From positions 1-30,882 of the forward strand of contig CALSCQ010003049.1 of assembly GCA_943704525.1 (NCBI GenBank): a stretch of DNA of 30,882 bases, written 5' to 3'. The notes beneath the pieces were generated by a model that was not told the origin of the DNA, searched no databases, and saw only the letters and a program-made list of their open reading frames with translations. The position numbers and the translations under genes are program-made. Source of the DNA: Pigoraptor vietnamica (taxonomy: Eukaryota > Opisthokonta > Filasterea). How positions within the stretch are numbered: the first letter of the stretch is position 1; each line of letters begins with the position of its first letter. This document shows, one piece after another, positions 1-12,160 of the stretch.

Positions 1-114
1 AGGAACTGAATGGGGGCAAAATGGCGCGCTTTTCCTAACTGAGTAATTACCTTTTCCCTGACTTGAATTGGTTAACTTCATCTTTCCGTTGCCTCTTTGG
101 GCAGCGGAGAACTG

Positions 115-200
115 CGGGTCATCCCGGATATCCGGGATGACCCGGAGATCTCCGGGATGGCCCGGAGATATCCGGGGCAGGGAAGCTCTCCGGGGCACAA
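115..200. repeat. Array of palindromes upstream of UDP-glucose dehydrogenase
   Basis: Positions 116-143 form a perfect 28-bp palindrome centred on GGATATCC. Positions 142-155 form a second perfect 14-bp palindrome (CCGGAGATCTCCGG), and an imperfect third follows at about 161-176. The units repeat with a period of roughly 18-20 bases around the core CCCGGA-AT-TCCGGG. The array lies about 300-380 bases before the start codon of the first gene. Dyad arrays of this kind often bind dimeric transcription factors, but that role is inferred. It could also be a decayed tandem satellite. Confidence 0.85.
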
Positions 201-232
201 CACCGGAATTGCTAAACCTAAAACTTTACATG

Positions 233-327
233 TGACGTCAATTCCCATTTATTACGGTAATGTCAATAGATAGGACACGTCATAGTGGGGGCTTGCCGAC
301 TTGCCAGTGCTTGACTAGCCACACGTG
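233..327 (+). promoter_or_regulatory. Candidate upstream elements of UGDH (TGACGTCA and CACGTG)
   Basis: A perfect TGACGTCA (CRE-type bZIP site) lies at 233-240 and a CACGTG (G-box/E-box) at 322-327. They are about 265 and 175 bases before the UGDH start codon. A TATTTATTA stretch near 379 is AT-rich enough to be a core-promoter element. Motif identity is seen directly; a regulatory role is inferred. Confidence 0.4.
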
Positions 328-497
328 TTTGAAAATTGTCCACGCGCACGCCTTTGCACACACTAGCACGTTCTCGCTATTTATTATCGTGCGCCATTCT
401 TCGCAACGGTGTGTTGTTTGTGACAACGGTGTTTGCGTCTCCTTTTGTGACGTTAGGATCGTGGCCACCCAGCAAGTTCCCCTCGCATCGTAGAAAG

Positions 498-1013
498 ATG
501 GGTGCCATCAAGAAGATTTGCTGCATCGGGGCGGGTTACGTCGGCGGCCCTTCCTGCGCCGTGATTGCGCTCAAGTGCCCCGATATCCGCGTGACGGTCG
601 TCGACATTAGCAAGGAGCGCATCGCGGCGTGGAATTCCGACACACTCCCCATCTATGAGCCCGGACTGTTTGAGGTCGTGAAGGAGTGCCGTGGGCGGAA
701 TCTCTTCTTCTCGTCGGACGTTGATGCCGAGATTAAGGAAGCAGACCTCATATTTGTGTGCGTTAATACGCCCACGAAGACTTTTGGCGTCGGTAAGGGG
801 CGGGCGGCCGACCTAAAGTACATCGAGGCGGCGGCGAGGCGGATTGCCGAGGTTCGTGTGATGTTCACAGCGATTATGGGCGCCTCTGAGCTTACGCGTG
901 CATGTATTGTGGGCGAGCACGAATGCGCGCGTTGTGGTTACACGTGTACCTCTTTATGTTGGCATCGTGTGTTGATCTTATGTGTCTCTATTTCTTTTTT
1001 CCCTTCGTCAGCG

Positions 1014-1076
<63 letters not shown>

Positions 1077-3197
1077 TGCGCGCAGGCGTGTATGTGTTTG
1101 GTTTGATACATGCTCCTAAACCCGTGTTATCCAATTGCACCAGATTGCGACGACGCGCAAGATTGTCGTCGAGAAGTCGACCGTCCCAGTGCACGCGGCC
1201 GACAGCATAGATTCGATCCTCAACGCCAACTCTGCAAACGGCATTCAGTTCGACATTCTCTCCAACCCAGAGTTCCTCGCCGAGGGCACGGCGATCAACG
1301 ACCTCATGAAGCCGGATCGCGTGCTCATTGGAGGTCACCAGACGCCTGCCGGTTTGGCCGCCGTTGCCGCGCTCTCGGAAGTGTACGAGCACTGGGTGCC
1401 AAAGTCGCAGGTCATCACGATGAACCTGTGGTCGTCGGAGCTCTCCAAGCTGGTGGGTCTGCGTCGAGCACTGTGTACGTGCACCGCACCCTGTGTACGT
1501 GCACGCCGTGTCGCTTTTCTTTCTTATGTCTTCGTTTATTTCGTCGCCCCAGTCCTTCAAGAGGCGCACCTTCCACTGTCTTCCCAGTGGCGCCAATTGA
1601 CGCACGCCTCACGCAAATACGTCGTCCCCCCCCCCTCTCTTCTCTCGTACATGCGTGCAGACGGCGAACGCGTTCCTCGCTCAGCGCATCTCGAGCATCA
1701 ATGCTATCAGCGCGGTGTGCGAGGCCACCGGCGCGGACGTGGAGGAAGTGGCACACGCCATCGGACTCGACAAGCGTATTGGGCCGTACTTTCTCAAGGC
1801 CAGCGTCGGTGGGCTGTCATCACTCGCACTGAGCATCAGTTGTCGTATGCACCCTTTTGTCCTCCCGATGATGCTTCCTTTTGGTCTTGCATTCTATCTT
1901 ACTTCCTCTTTAGTCTTGCATTCTCTCCCTTCCCTTTTATCCTTTGGCCTTGTTGTGAGGGGTTTTTGCACCTTCTATTGCTCCTCCTTCTCACTGCGTT
2001 TTGTGTGTGCGCGTTGGGGACAGGCTTTGGCGGCAGTTGCTTTCAGAAGGACATTCTCAACCTCGTGTACCTCTGTGAGTCGCTCCATCTGCCCGAGGTT
2101 GCTGAGTACTGGAAGCAGGTACTTTCCTTGTAACGTCCCAGTCTGCAATGCACGCTCGCGGTGTGCATTTTTTTTTTTCGGATGTGTTGTCGGCAATTGC
2201 GAAACTGAGTCGTATGCCTGCACGCACAACCAAAGTAGTTGTCGATGTCTCCGCGCTCGCACGTATTGGACACGTTATACGCTGCTGTTCGGTACCTTAG
2301 TGCGCTCCGCATGATTTCGCCTTCTTCTGGCGCGTCGCTTTAGGTCGTGACGATGAACGACTATCAGCGGCGTCGGTTTGCGAATCGGATCATCCGCTGC
2401 CTCTTCAACACGGTCACCGCAAAGAAGATTGGCGTGCTCGGGTTCGCGTTCAAGAAGGACACGGGCGACACTAGGTGCGTGTGTTGTGTGTGTGGTGTGT
2501 TTGTGTGCGTGTGTGCGCGTGTGCGTGTGCGAGTGCGAGGCATCGGTACGCGTGTGTGTGAGCGCGTGTGTGCGTGATTGTGTGCCGCTTATTCCTCAGT
2601 TGATTACGCTCCTTTTCGTCCGCAGGGAGTCGTCGTCCATCTACATCACGTCGTATCTCCTGGAGGAAGGCGCGCGTGTGTGCGTGTACGACCCGAAAGT
2701 GACGGTCGAACAGATGATGACGGACCTCACCGAAGTCGGCATCAATCAGATGGACAACGAGGACGGTGCGTGGCCGCTGTTTGTGTGCATGTGCGTGTGT
2801 GCGTCCTGTGTGCGGTTCTGTGCAATATGTCCCTGCGTGTGCGTCCTGTGTGCAATTTGTTGCTAACGTGCGCGCGCGTCCGTGAATTCTGTGTGTATTG
2901 TGACATGGTTCTTGCGTGCGCGGTCTGCGGGCGCTCAAACCTTTGTACGTGCGTTCTTCTTCGCGCACAGTTCGGCGCCTCTTTGAGTGCTCGGACGACC
3001 CGTACAAGGCGCTGCATGGTGCACACGCGGCTGTTGTCTGCACCGAGTGGGACGCGTTCAAGACGCTCGACTGGCAGCGCGTGTACGACTCGATGCTCAA
3101 GCCCGCGTTCATCTTCGACGGTCGCATGATTCTGAACCACAAGCGCCTGAGGGAGATCGGTTTCCAAGTCGAGGTCATCGGAAAGAAGGTTTACTGA
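498..3197 (+). CDS. UGDH: UDP-glucose 6-dehydrogenase, animal type, seven exons
   Basis: It oxidises UDP-glucose to UDP-glucuronate with two NAD+, normally in the cytosol. The exons are 498-851, 1144-1452, 1661-1808, 2024-2118, 2344-2474, 2626-2765 and 2971-3197. All introns are GT-AG and all phases match, giving 467 residues against 494 in the human enzyme. The N-terminal NAD site reads GAGYVGG near residue 10. The substrate signature [20 protein letters not shown], the catalytic Cys276 in [10 protein letters not shown], and Lys220 in SELSKL fall at the same numbers as in human [13 protein letters not shown] and CTEWD are also conserved. The ATG at 498 is chosen because homology begins right after it; the longer upstream frame lacks similarity. 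Intron 1 holds a TG microsatellite and introns 5-6 are TG-rich. The product would feed glucuronyltransferases such as the GT49 genes downstream. Identification is very secure. Confidence 0.97.
1015..1080. repeat. TG microsatellite followed by CGTG repeat in UGDH intron 1
   Basis: Twenty-two TG dinucleotides run from 1015 to 1058, then about five CGTG tetranucleotides to 1080. The tract is fully inside intron 1 of UGDH, about 60 bases before the acceptor. It creates Cys/Val-rich spurious open frames on both strands. Confidence 0.97.
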
Positions 3198-3475
3198 GGG
3201 GAGGGCCACACACCGTGTTGTGCTGGCGCCTGTTGGAGATCCGTATTTATTATGGGGCCCGTTCCGCGCGCCCCTCACTTGAATGGGTTTATTTTATGTG
3301 CAAGGCGTCGCCGTGACATCGTCGTCGGTGTCTCGGTGCGTATGCGAAGAAATTAACAGGCAGCACGCCAAGCGAAGCAATTGACCGGTGGCTGACTCAT
3401 TCCGACCTGACGCCGCGTCGACGTCATCACAACGCCGAGCCTCCGAGCCTCGGTTACTGTTCTTTTACTGCCACA
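3198..3475. other. Convergent intergenic region with a minus-strand poly(A) signal
   Basis: This 278-bp gap separates the 3' ends of UGDH (+) and the NXPE-like gene (-). A minus-strand AATAAA lies at 3293-3288, about 180 bases past the stop of the NXPE-like gene. No open frame with recognisable content is present. Confidence 0.5.
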
Positions 3476-5910
3476 TCAACTGGCATCGTTTGCGAGAATG
3501 TTCAGCAGCTCATCCACCACGGCCGCCTCGACGTCAGCGTTATAGTGCCGGTTGTCAGGCGCAGCATCCGGCCGTCCGAGCGATATCTGATAATAGTCGA
3601 GCACGCGCACGGGCGCTCGTCCACCCGCTTCTTCTTCTCTGTTGAATGCGACGATGGCGCTCGCCGCCCTCTCGTTGGCAAAAGCGACGCGGTAAGGTGT
3701 GCGGCACTTATGTCCTTGCGGCAGCGCGCTTTTCCGCCACTGCGTCGTCGCCGTTGAGCGCCACAATATCGTCGACTGCGGGAAGTCCTTGCGCAGGCTG
3801 CGTAGAAGCTCAAGCACGTGCGACTCGTAATCCACGTCGAGGTGCGGGTCGTAATCATCCGACACGTGGTGCAGCCCCTTGTTCACCAGCAAGACGGTAG
3901 GATCACGCTCCGCGAAGAGCCCGCGCAGTGCCGCGCTGTCGACCACTTCAACACGAACCGGCAAGGGCCCTTGCGGGTCGTCGCGCTGCGAGCGTGTGGC
4001 AACGTCTTGAGACATCACCGGTTCGATCACGTGCGACGCCGGCGCTGCGAATGTGGTGGGTGGAACACCAGCTGCCGCAATATGCGCAGGCGCCAAAGAT
4101 GACAGCACCAGCGTAGCGCTGACGTCCGCAGCGGGCACGTCCACGTGGTTATTTGCACCGCCAGCTGCTGATGGCGTAAGGACGACCGCGCCCGTCGGCG
4201 CAGGGCTGCCCGTAACCGGCGCCGTTCGTGGGTTCGCAGACGCCGTCAAAGGAGAGCCCCAAAACGTTTTGTGCTGGTCGACGAAACGGAGGAACGGCGC
4301 GTGCGTCCACGTCTTGAACGTGAAGTAGGGCGGATGGTCGTAGCGGACGCTGACCGGGGCGGGCTGGAAGGTCATCCAGTGTTGCGTCATCGTGAAATCG
4401 AGGTCGGGGAATTGGTGCCACATCCACCACAGAATATAGCGTCCCTCGAACACCCGCCCCGTCGCGTCGTCCACCCACGTAATTGACTTTGCGGACGACT
4501 CACAGCCCTGCCGCTCGAGGATGAGTAGAGGAGCCTTCGCCCACGCTTTCCGCGACTCGAGCGACTTTGTGCCGTTCGGGAGGGTGACGAGATCGGCGCC
4601 GTCGAAGTTTCGGTACACGCAGAAGAAGTCACAACGCACTCCAAGACGCCCGAGAAGCTGCGCCATGCCGCTGTTCAAGTTGCGGGAGATGGAGTCCCCG
4701 ATCGAGTGAACCCACTTCCCACGCAGGGACGCGAGGGGAAGCACCGGTCGCCCGTCGTCGATGGGATGCCACACCAACGGGCTCCTATGGGGCACGCCAG
4801 CGTAACAACTGCGGCCAATGGCGCTTCCATTGCCGCACGTGAGCGATTCATCCTGCCAGCGCCCTTTAAAGTACGATGCGTCGTTGAATGCGACGTCCGT
4901 CCTGTACAGAATACCGCGCACGTTTGAAGCGCCAGCGTCGTCTGCGACATTCGCGTTCGCACGAGCGCTATGCCGGACCGTCAGTGTTTGACCCCCATCC
5001 CGCCCGACAAATTCGAAGACCAATGCCGTTATGTTCTTCGAGTCACAGCGCGACAGCCCTTGGCAGGCGCGGTAATCGAGGCGCCCGCGGACTTCGTAAT
5101 CGCCGGCGTCGAACAACACGACCGACAGCGCGTACGTGCCATCAAGCCGATCGACGGGAAACCCCTGAAAGACACCAGGTCCGCGTATGTCCACCTGAAA
5201 GCTGTCGCCGCCGCACCCCCGATCGTCGCCGTTTGCATCGCGCGCGCGAATGACGAGTACAAAGGGCTCGCCAGCCGTGACGACCCAACGGGCGAGAGGG
5301 TCCCGTTCGTCTGCGAGGACAATGTCCGAACTGCGGGCGTCCGTCTGCCGTGCGGGATCCAGCACGCATGGTGGGGGGTCTTTGCAGTAGTCGAACGCCG
5401 CCCGCCAACCGGCGCCGGTTGCCTTTCGATTTGAAATCAATTCTTTGTACGAGCGTGTCGATGTCCACGGGGGCTCTCCGGCTGCACATTATGTATGTTA
5501 GTCATAATTGAACCGAAGAGGTCCATTTCACACTCGTAACAGCAATCCAGCGATGATGCGTCTAGGTCCAGCCTCTCGAGCCCGCCGGTTAAGGGCGCAC
5601 GGCTCGGCAGTCACGAAGCAACACGGTCAGGCACACCGGCGGCCGCAAAACACGGACGAGGCAGACCCAGAATCAGATCGGCCGTTTTAACAAACGCGTT
5701 CAAAATTAGCAGGTACAACATAACGGCACTGACAATGCAAAGTGAAAGCTCACCAATAAATAAGGAGGCATTTGTGCTATTGGAAGTCACGACTGTCGAC
5801 ACTGCTGCCAGCCACGGCGACCAACGAATATAAACGAACCACAAGCCCAATAATTGCACCGAGATAACGGCGACGGCAAAACGGATGCCGCAATGCCGGA
5901 GCCGTTGCAT
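3476..5910 (-). CDS. NXPE/TBL-like PC-esterase with filamin/Ig-like domain, type II membrane protein
   Basis: Two exons, 5910-5754 and 5481-3476, join in phase 1 across a 272-bp GT-AG intron with a good branch site (GACTAAC), giving 720 residues. Exon 1 carries the only in-frame ATG and a membrane segment at about residues 9-35, so a Golgi-type signal anchor is likely. Residues 115-215 resemble the filamin/Ig-like domain of NXPE proteins (GPGVFQGFPVDRLDGTYALS). The PC-esterase domain follows, with the nucleophile motif GDSISR at 314-319, a LLVNKGLHHV block, and the terminal D-x-x-H pair in DNRHYN (Asp695, His698). Relatives include polysaccharide O-acetyltransferases of the TBL/Cas1 type and NXPE proteins, so O-acylation of a glycan is the likely reaction; acceptor and donor are unknown. 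A low-complexity Ala/Thr/Pro stretch interrupts the domain. It is head-to-head with a paralogue at 6341. Confidence 0.85.
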
Positions 5911-6340
5911 TTGCGCGCGCGGGGATTCACCTACTGGAGATGAGCCGTTGCATCTTCTCCCGTTGTCCCAGTCACGTGGCCGCCTCTTGCCAAATTTGGG
6001 GTGCGCCAGCAGGCCCTTTTTGCCAGCAGTCACGTGGGGTCCAATCAAGAGCTCGCACTACACCTGATACGGTGACCTCATGCGCCGCCCCGCCATCGTA
6101 CGCACTTGTATATTCAAAGCCGAAACAGGCTGGCAGAGCCTCTGGTGCCAAATGAATTGAAAGGTCGGAAGTTCGGCAGTTCTCGTCGGCGTGACTCATG
6201 TAGCTCATCCGTTTCGGTGAGTGACCTCACACAGTCCGAGCCGGCGCGGCAAGTACTAACTTACTGTAAAAGCCTGCCGTCTGCTTACTGCCAGTGTTTT
6301 AACCATTTCTCGTCGTTGTCACGTGCCGCCTTGTGCGCAG
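5911..6340. promoter_or_regulatory. Shared divergent promoter of the two PC-esterase genes
   Basis: This 430-bp spacer separates the start codons of two divergently transcribed paralogues. CACGTG occurs at 5973-5978, 6031-6036 and 6320-6325, the first two within AGTCACGTGG. A pyrimidine-rich tract ending in GCAG directly before the ATG at 6341 could be a splice acceptor of a 5'-UTR intron. Apart from a minus-strand extension of the NXPE-like frame that lacks an ATG, no coding content is seen. Confidence 0.45.
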
Positions 6341-7917
6341 ATGTGGGCCGAGCGACGACGGCTTTTGGCGGTGGCCGCCACGCTGCTCTTCTTGGCTCTC
6401 GCCCGGATTTGCATCCGCATAATACGCAGTGGCGATTTTTCGGAGGAAGGCCTCGCGATCGTGCCGCTTTTGTCTTCCAGCGACTGTAAAAGTCGCGCGT
6501 TAGCGGTGGTGTGCACACCTGCACAGCCTGTCCGTCGACGCCCCTTGCCATCGCCCGATGCGCTCAACGAGTCGCTCGCGTGGCAGATTTGTGCCGAGCG
6601 CGGCTTCAACCGCGTCTTCAACGCATCCGTTCTCGCCGGTCACATCGCAGGCCCCGACAGGGTCATTGCTGCGGCGGCGCACGGGCGGCGATACTTCACG
6701 GGGTGGTTCGCAGCGCCCACAAATCACTCAACGAGCGATCGCTTTCTGTACCACCCGACCCCAGCGTCGAAAGCCTTTCTCCGCGGGGCGCTGAATGGGA
6801 CGTGGATTCACGTGTCGGGTTGCTCCACGAGTCGACTGCTGTACGACGCTCTTTGGCAACTTCTGTCGCAAATTTTCGACGGGCACGACGTCGTTCGTGT
6901 GGCGCCAAGCGCCGGTCTTGTTGTAAAGGAAGATGTCTGTTTACAATTGTTCAAAGCGAACGCAATCGCCTACGACGACATCTGCTCGTGTCGTCGCCGC
7001 CTTCCGACTGCCGGCCTCGCCTTCCGCCCTGACGAGAGCGCGGCTTCTAATAACGTGTCGGGCTTTCCGGCGTGGCATTCGGCCAATTGTGGGTCCGGCT
7101 CGCGACTAGAGGAGAAGAACCTTCTTCCGTCGCTGATTTGTGACGCCGCGATAAGCGAGCGTTGCGAGTCGAACGAAACTGCATCAAGCGCCGTCTGGAC
7201 GCGCCGGGCGTCGGCAGCGTTACGCTTACGTATCGCTGGAAGGAGCTCGCCTTTGACGACCCACAAGATACGGATCTAGTCGGGACGGTGATGCGAGAAA
7301 CGGGGATGGGTCGCGCGCCCGACGTTCTTATTGCCAACGCTGGCATTCATGCTTCCACGCGGGCAAGACGCTCTTCAAGGACGGACAAGTGCGACCAGAA
7401 GATGTCGTGGCATACTTTCGCAACATAACGGCGTTTGTCGACGCCTTGGAGTGGCGAGGTCGCGGATCGCCGGCATCGGGCTTGTCAATGAGCGAAAACG
7501 GAGTCGACGGCGTCGGCGCGGGTGGCCGACGTCAACGTGCGTTGTCGTCGACGAGAGAGCCGGCTCCGCAGCGCGCAACTGATAGCCCACCCGCGAGCAA
7601 AGGTCTATTCGGGCCGACCGGTCGCACGTGTTTTGTCTGGAAGGGCATCAACGACAAGGGGTACCCGCCGAACGCTGACCCGCAAGTGCTGGCGCACGGC
7701 AAGACGTTTTACAGGCTACTGTCGCGCTTGACGATGGAGGCGGTAGCGCGGCGCGGCGCTGTCATAGTTGATCCCATCCCTTTCACCGAACTCTAACTTA
7801 GATGCAGTGCACCACGACGGTTATACGACGACTTTGGCCGATACTGCTCGGCTGTCGGCTACCGCAGTGTGCCCTTGCCCAAGGCGAAGCTGGCTGACTC
7901 AGACATTCCGGAAGTAG
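6341..7917 (+). pseudogene. PC-esterase-like paralogue with broken reading frame
   Basis: From the ATG at 6341, residues 7-27 form a signal-anchor helix. A PC-esterase nucleophile region follows, reading HVSGCSTSR (residues 157-165), where the usual GDS is GCS: the serine stays and the aspartate is Cys. Similarity then continues in other frames. A segment including SVTLTYRWKELAF and DVLIANAGIH (about 7144-7350) is in a second frame, and GKTLFKDGQVRPEDVVAYF through VDPIPFTEL (about 7353-7796) is in a third, ending at a TAA. A D-x-x-H-like DAVHHDG sits in another frame at 7801-7821. The switches occur without room for normal introns and look like single-base losses near 7141-7190 and 7347-7352. 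It is a paralogue of the divergent gene on the other side of the promoter. Likely a decaying copy; assembly errors or programmed shifts are less likely alternatives. Confidence 0.62.
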
Positions 7918-8391
7918 GACAGACGCCAACTGAAATGAATGTTATATACGCCAGCAGTCGAGCACGCTGTCGGCCAGCCGGGCACACTGACGGACTTCGG
8001 AATACCGAGACAGCCAAGGACACGCCAAGTCTCAGTACTCCAGAGTTCAGCCGACCAGTCAGAAGTGCACTGTCGGTGCTGGCCGCGGCTGAGCAGTCGG
8101 CAGGGCCTGATCGGCTGCCCGCTCGAGACGCTCGGGCGGCGTGGCTCGAGCCGGCGCACGGCGAACGATGTCATCCCGACTGTTCCGCCCAAAATCAGAG
8201 GTACCACTCCTCCCGTAAAACTTGCTCGGCCATAATTTCCTTATTAGGGTGCTCTACAACTAATTGCCTAATTGGGCAATCATGATCCCCCAGGGACCGG
8301 ACCGGCACTGTGAGTTACAGCACGCGGCATCTGGTGCGTACATCACTGAAGTGCACAGCTTTTTCTGCGACAAAAGCTATGGTCACCGAAA
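7918..8391. other. Intergenic region, no gene recognised
   Basis: This 474-bp gap is rich in CAGT/ACTG and CCGG-type words in its first two thirds. It becomes AT-richer just before the next gene (around 8220-8290). No frame shows recognisable protein content on either strand. Confidence 0.5.
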
Positions 8392-10719
8392 ATGTTGGGG
8401 TTGATAAGGGCCGCTCATTTGTGTTCGATATGCAAGCGGTTATCGCAACTGCGCATACGGCGCATTCCGCTTAGCGTGTTGGGCGTGGCGATTGCAGTAT
8501 CACTGATTATCAGTGCTGCCCTCACGTTCTCGTACGTTCAAAAACGGACGCGCGACGAGGTTTTCGGCGAGCTTTTCGGCAACGACTCGAGTGCTCTCAG
8601 CGATGGCGTCGACGGCATTGACAAGTTTGCACAGTCGGCGTTACATTCGCCGGCGAATTCCTCCATCTCGTCCACGGGGAGGAATGTGGTCGAAGGCGCT
8701 TGCCTACCGCGCAATGCTGCCGAACGTTTTCTGTTTGCCGACACCTGCCAGTGGGGGCAATCGAATCAGATGCAAGAAATTGCGATAGCGATCAACTTCG
8801 CGTGCGTGCTCGGGCGGTCGCTGGTCGAGCCGGCGTTTTGCGCGAGCATGACGAATGCCATGGGCACGCCGATCAACAAAGCAACGGACTATTTCGACCT
8901 GGGCGGAAGCGCCGCGCCGTTCTTTGCCAATTGCGAGCGGTGGAGGTCGGAACTAAGTCTCCCTGCACTGTCGTCCCCGCTTCGTGTCGTGCCGCTGGAC
9001 GAATTCGCTCGCCTCTTCTGCGAAAACGTGACGGCATCGGGAGTGGACCCACGGGCTGTTTCGCGAACGCTCGGCCAGCGCGACTACATCAAGTCGCCAA
9101 CGCCATCGTCGCGCCCGTGGCGTTTGCCTTGGGTCGGAATGCAGGTGACCCATGGGTTTGCGGTGCCTGTTGTGAGTGGTCGACAATCTCCGCTATTTAC
9201 GCGGGCGCTAAATGTGGACATTTCGGAAGCCGCATTCATCATTGCTCCAGCCACGGTACGTTTGCCACCCGCCCAGCGCGCCGGTACATATCAGTTGCCG
9301 CTTTGGGCTGCAGTTGCCGAACTTCAGTGGGGGGATTGGTCATGATAACATTCCCCAACTCTTGTTGTTCTTATCAGTGTTGGCCTCGTACCGACTGTGA
9401 GCTAGTTAAGTCGTAATTGTGAAGCTTGTCTGGCTCAGAACTTATTGAACAGTCACTCATCTCAGTTTGGTTACTGTCGTGACTGACCCTTCGCAGGAGA
9501 GCTCCAGCTTGATTTCGAATCTGACGTCTCCCTCGCCGCCGCCGGCCGTCCCTGTGTTACATTCGTACAATTCGATGCACGTATTCTGGCAGCCAAACCC
9601 GGACGAGCTGGACGATCTGATTAAGGACTGGGACAACGCGACGTGGCTCGCAGCGGCGCCTGTGCGGGAGCGTGCAAGCCTGCACGGTGCGCTCCCGTTC
9701 GCGGACGCTGCCGTTGTCAGCACATTTCGGCTCCACGGACAGAGGATCATACCTTTCGCAGACATGAACCCCTTTTTCACGGGCTCTATTCGACCGAACG
9801 AAGACATCCTCGCATTTGCGCGCGAGATCATCTTGGCCAACCAACCGTGAGTACTCACAGACTGCTGCTCCTCAGTGGAATCGTGAATTTGTGACGTTTT
9901 CTTGCTGCCGACTGCAGGTATATCTCGTCTCACTTGCGCCTTAGAGACTTTTCGGAGTGGTACTGCGAGAAGAAGGTCAAGAAGAGTCCGACTACCGCGT
10001 GTGGCGTGAACATGACGCTTGCGCCTGACGCTCTCGTCGATGCCGCCGCGCGTGCAAGCATCACCACTCTCATCGTTGCATCGGACGGTACGCCACAAGA
10101 ATTGGACGATTTTGAAAAGCGGGTTGAAGGTTAGTACTAACCGTTAATTGCCGTCCCCCGGCCTGGCTGTCGGGGCTGACAGCCGACCTCCGAATCAGGG
10201 CCAGCCGGCGGGCCCTCTGTACCTTGTCGGATCCACGCCGTTAGTTACATTGCGTCGGCCGTTTTGCAGTAACGATACCACACTCTAAGTTTGTCTGTGT
10301 TAGTGAACCTTCTTACACACTGAGGGTCCTATTGCCGGCGCCGCAGAGCTCGCGGGTCCACCAGGCTTGCGCATCTTCCGCTTGAGCGAGGCGCTGTATC
10401 ACACACGCTTTCAAACGACCACCATCGACGCATTCAAGTTTGCCCTCGTCGAAAAGCTGCTTCTCGCGTGTGGGAAGGTGCTGTCTTTTTGCTCTCGCGA
10501 CGTACTCAGTCAGTTCAGTATTTGGAAAGCCGGACAGTTTGTTCCACTCAAGCTAATCTTTTAGCATCATTCACCTGTGTCCAGATCATTTTCACCACAG
10601 CGGATTCGACGTTTTCGAACACTGCCATGCCCATGCGTGCGTTCATAAGCGAATGCCAGCATCTGCGGCCCGAAGTGAGAGTTCTGCCGCCACTTTACGG
10701 GAAGCTGGGACGGCGATAG
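8392..10719 (+). CDS. O-fucosyltransferase-family (PF10250-like) protein, type II membrane, five exons
   Basis: The exons are 8392-9255, 9497-9846, 9918-10129, 10347-10477 and 10585-10719. All introns are GT-AG with matching phases (0, 2, 1, 0), giving 563 residues. A signal-anchor helix spans about residues 27-49, followed by a Ser-rich stem. CQWGQSNQMQEIAIAINFA with LGRSLVEPAF corresponds to the start of GDP-fucose O-fucosyltransferase folds (an N-x-Q motif, then LNRTLVLPPF-like). YISSHLRLRDFSEWYC (from residue 406) matches the H-x-R-x-x-D motif that contacts GDP-fucose. The late ADSTFSNTAMPMR resembles the S-x-F-S motif near the C terminus. Transfer of fucose to protein or glycan in the Golgi/ER is the likely role; POFUT2-like and plant OFUT-like specificities cannot be separated here. 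It lies in the same orientation as the epimerase-GT fusion downstream. The exact first donor (9255) is inferred from phase and consensus. Confidence 0.77.
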
Positions 10720-11672
<953 letters not shown>

Positions 11673-11779
11673 ACACTGACACACGGACGGGACGGATTCC
11701 GAAACAGTACTGAACTGCACACAGTTGAGCTCACCTCTCCGTAGCCGACCGAAGTTATGATACTGGTTGACCGAAACGG

Positions 11780-12160
11780 CACGTCTTATACATGCAGGCG
11801 CGCAGTCTCTTCAAGGTTGGAGATGTGGCGTCGGGCAAGATGTTGTCGTCGGTTTCGTAGATAACCTGCGCGCCGCTCGCAATGGCGTACAACTGAAGTA
11901 CCCGATGTTCTTGCGGCCGTAGTGGTTGAGCGATAACAGCTTTGCGATGCGCAAAGGTAGCCGCATTTGAGCCTCGACGTCGGACTCCCAAAAAACGCAC
12001 GATGGGCACGATATGTTCCAATCGCGCGGCGATTGCTGTCCCCAACGACGGCAACGTTCCATCCCTTGAGCGACCGCTATAGCTAACTTCTTGACAGTCG
12101 GTGTCGCCGGGTAGTGTATCGGCGATGTCACAAGGATCCAGTGGTCGCCGTGAAGCAGGC
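11780..12160 (-). pseudogene. Relic of a STELLO/DUF288-like glycosyltransferase
   Basis: Read on the minus strand, pieces of a STELLO/DUF288-type protein lie in the right order but in different frames. HWILVTSPIHYPATPTVKKL is near 12150-12090. KGWNVAVVGDSN is in a second frame, about 12070-12030. SPRDWN, then LNHYGRKNIGY (about 12030-11905), return to the first frame, and LYAIASGAQVIYETDDN ILPD follows in a third. The family signature is W-x-V-T with P-T, SP-DWN, RKNIGYLYAI and GA-x-x-I-x-ETDDDN, so order and spacing fit. About five extra bases near 11898 split RKNIGY from LYAIASGA, and one Asp of the ETDDDN motif is missing. At least three frame changes in about 380 bases, with no start or C-terminal part, indicate a dead fragment. 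Family members act on cell-surface glycans in plants and nematodes, matching the cluster theme. Confidence 0.62.

Noticed and set aside
1015-1080. Telomere-like or CRISPR-like repeat
   Set aside because: It is a simple TG/CGTG microsatellite within an intron, without unique spacers or telomere units.
988-1605. Minus-strand open frame of 205 codons ending in a His-Thr repeat
   Set aside because: It is antisense to UGDH exon 2 and the TG microsatellite; the His-Thr run is the reverse of the TG tract.
3646-5434. Several + strand open frames of 85-154 codons
   Set aside because: All are antisense to the NXPE-like PC-esterase exon, which has clear motifs.
5755-6048. Longer N terminus for the NXPE-like protein starting at 6048
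   Set aside because: The codon at 6048 is TTG. The only ATG in this frame before the membrane helix is at 5910, and the extension has no features.
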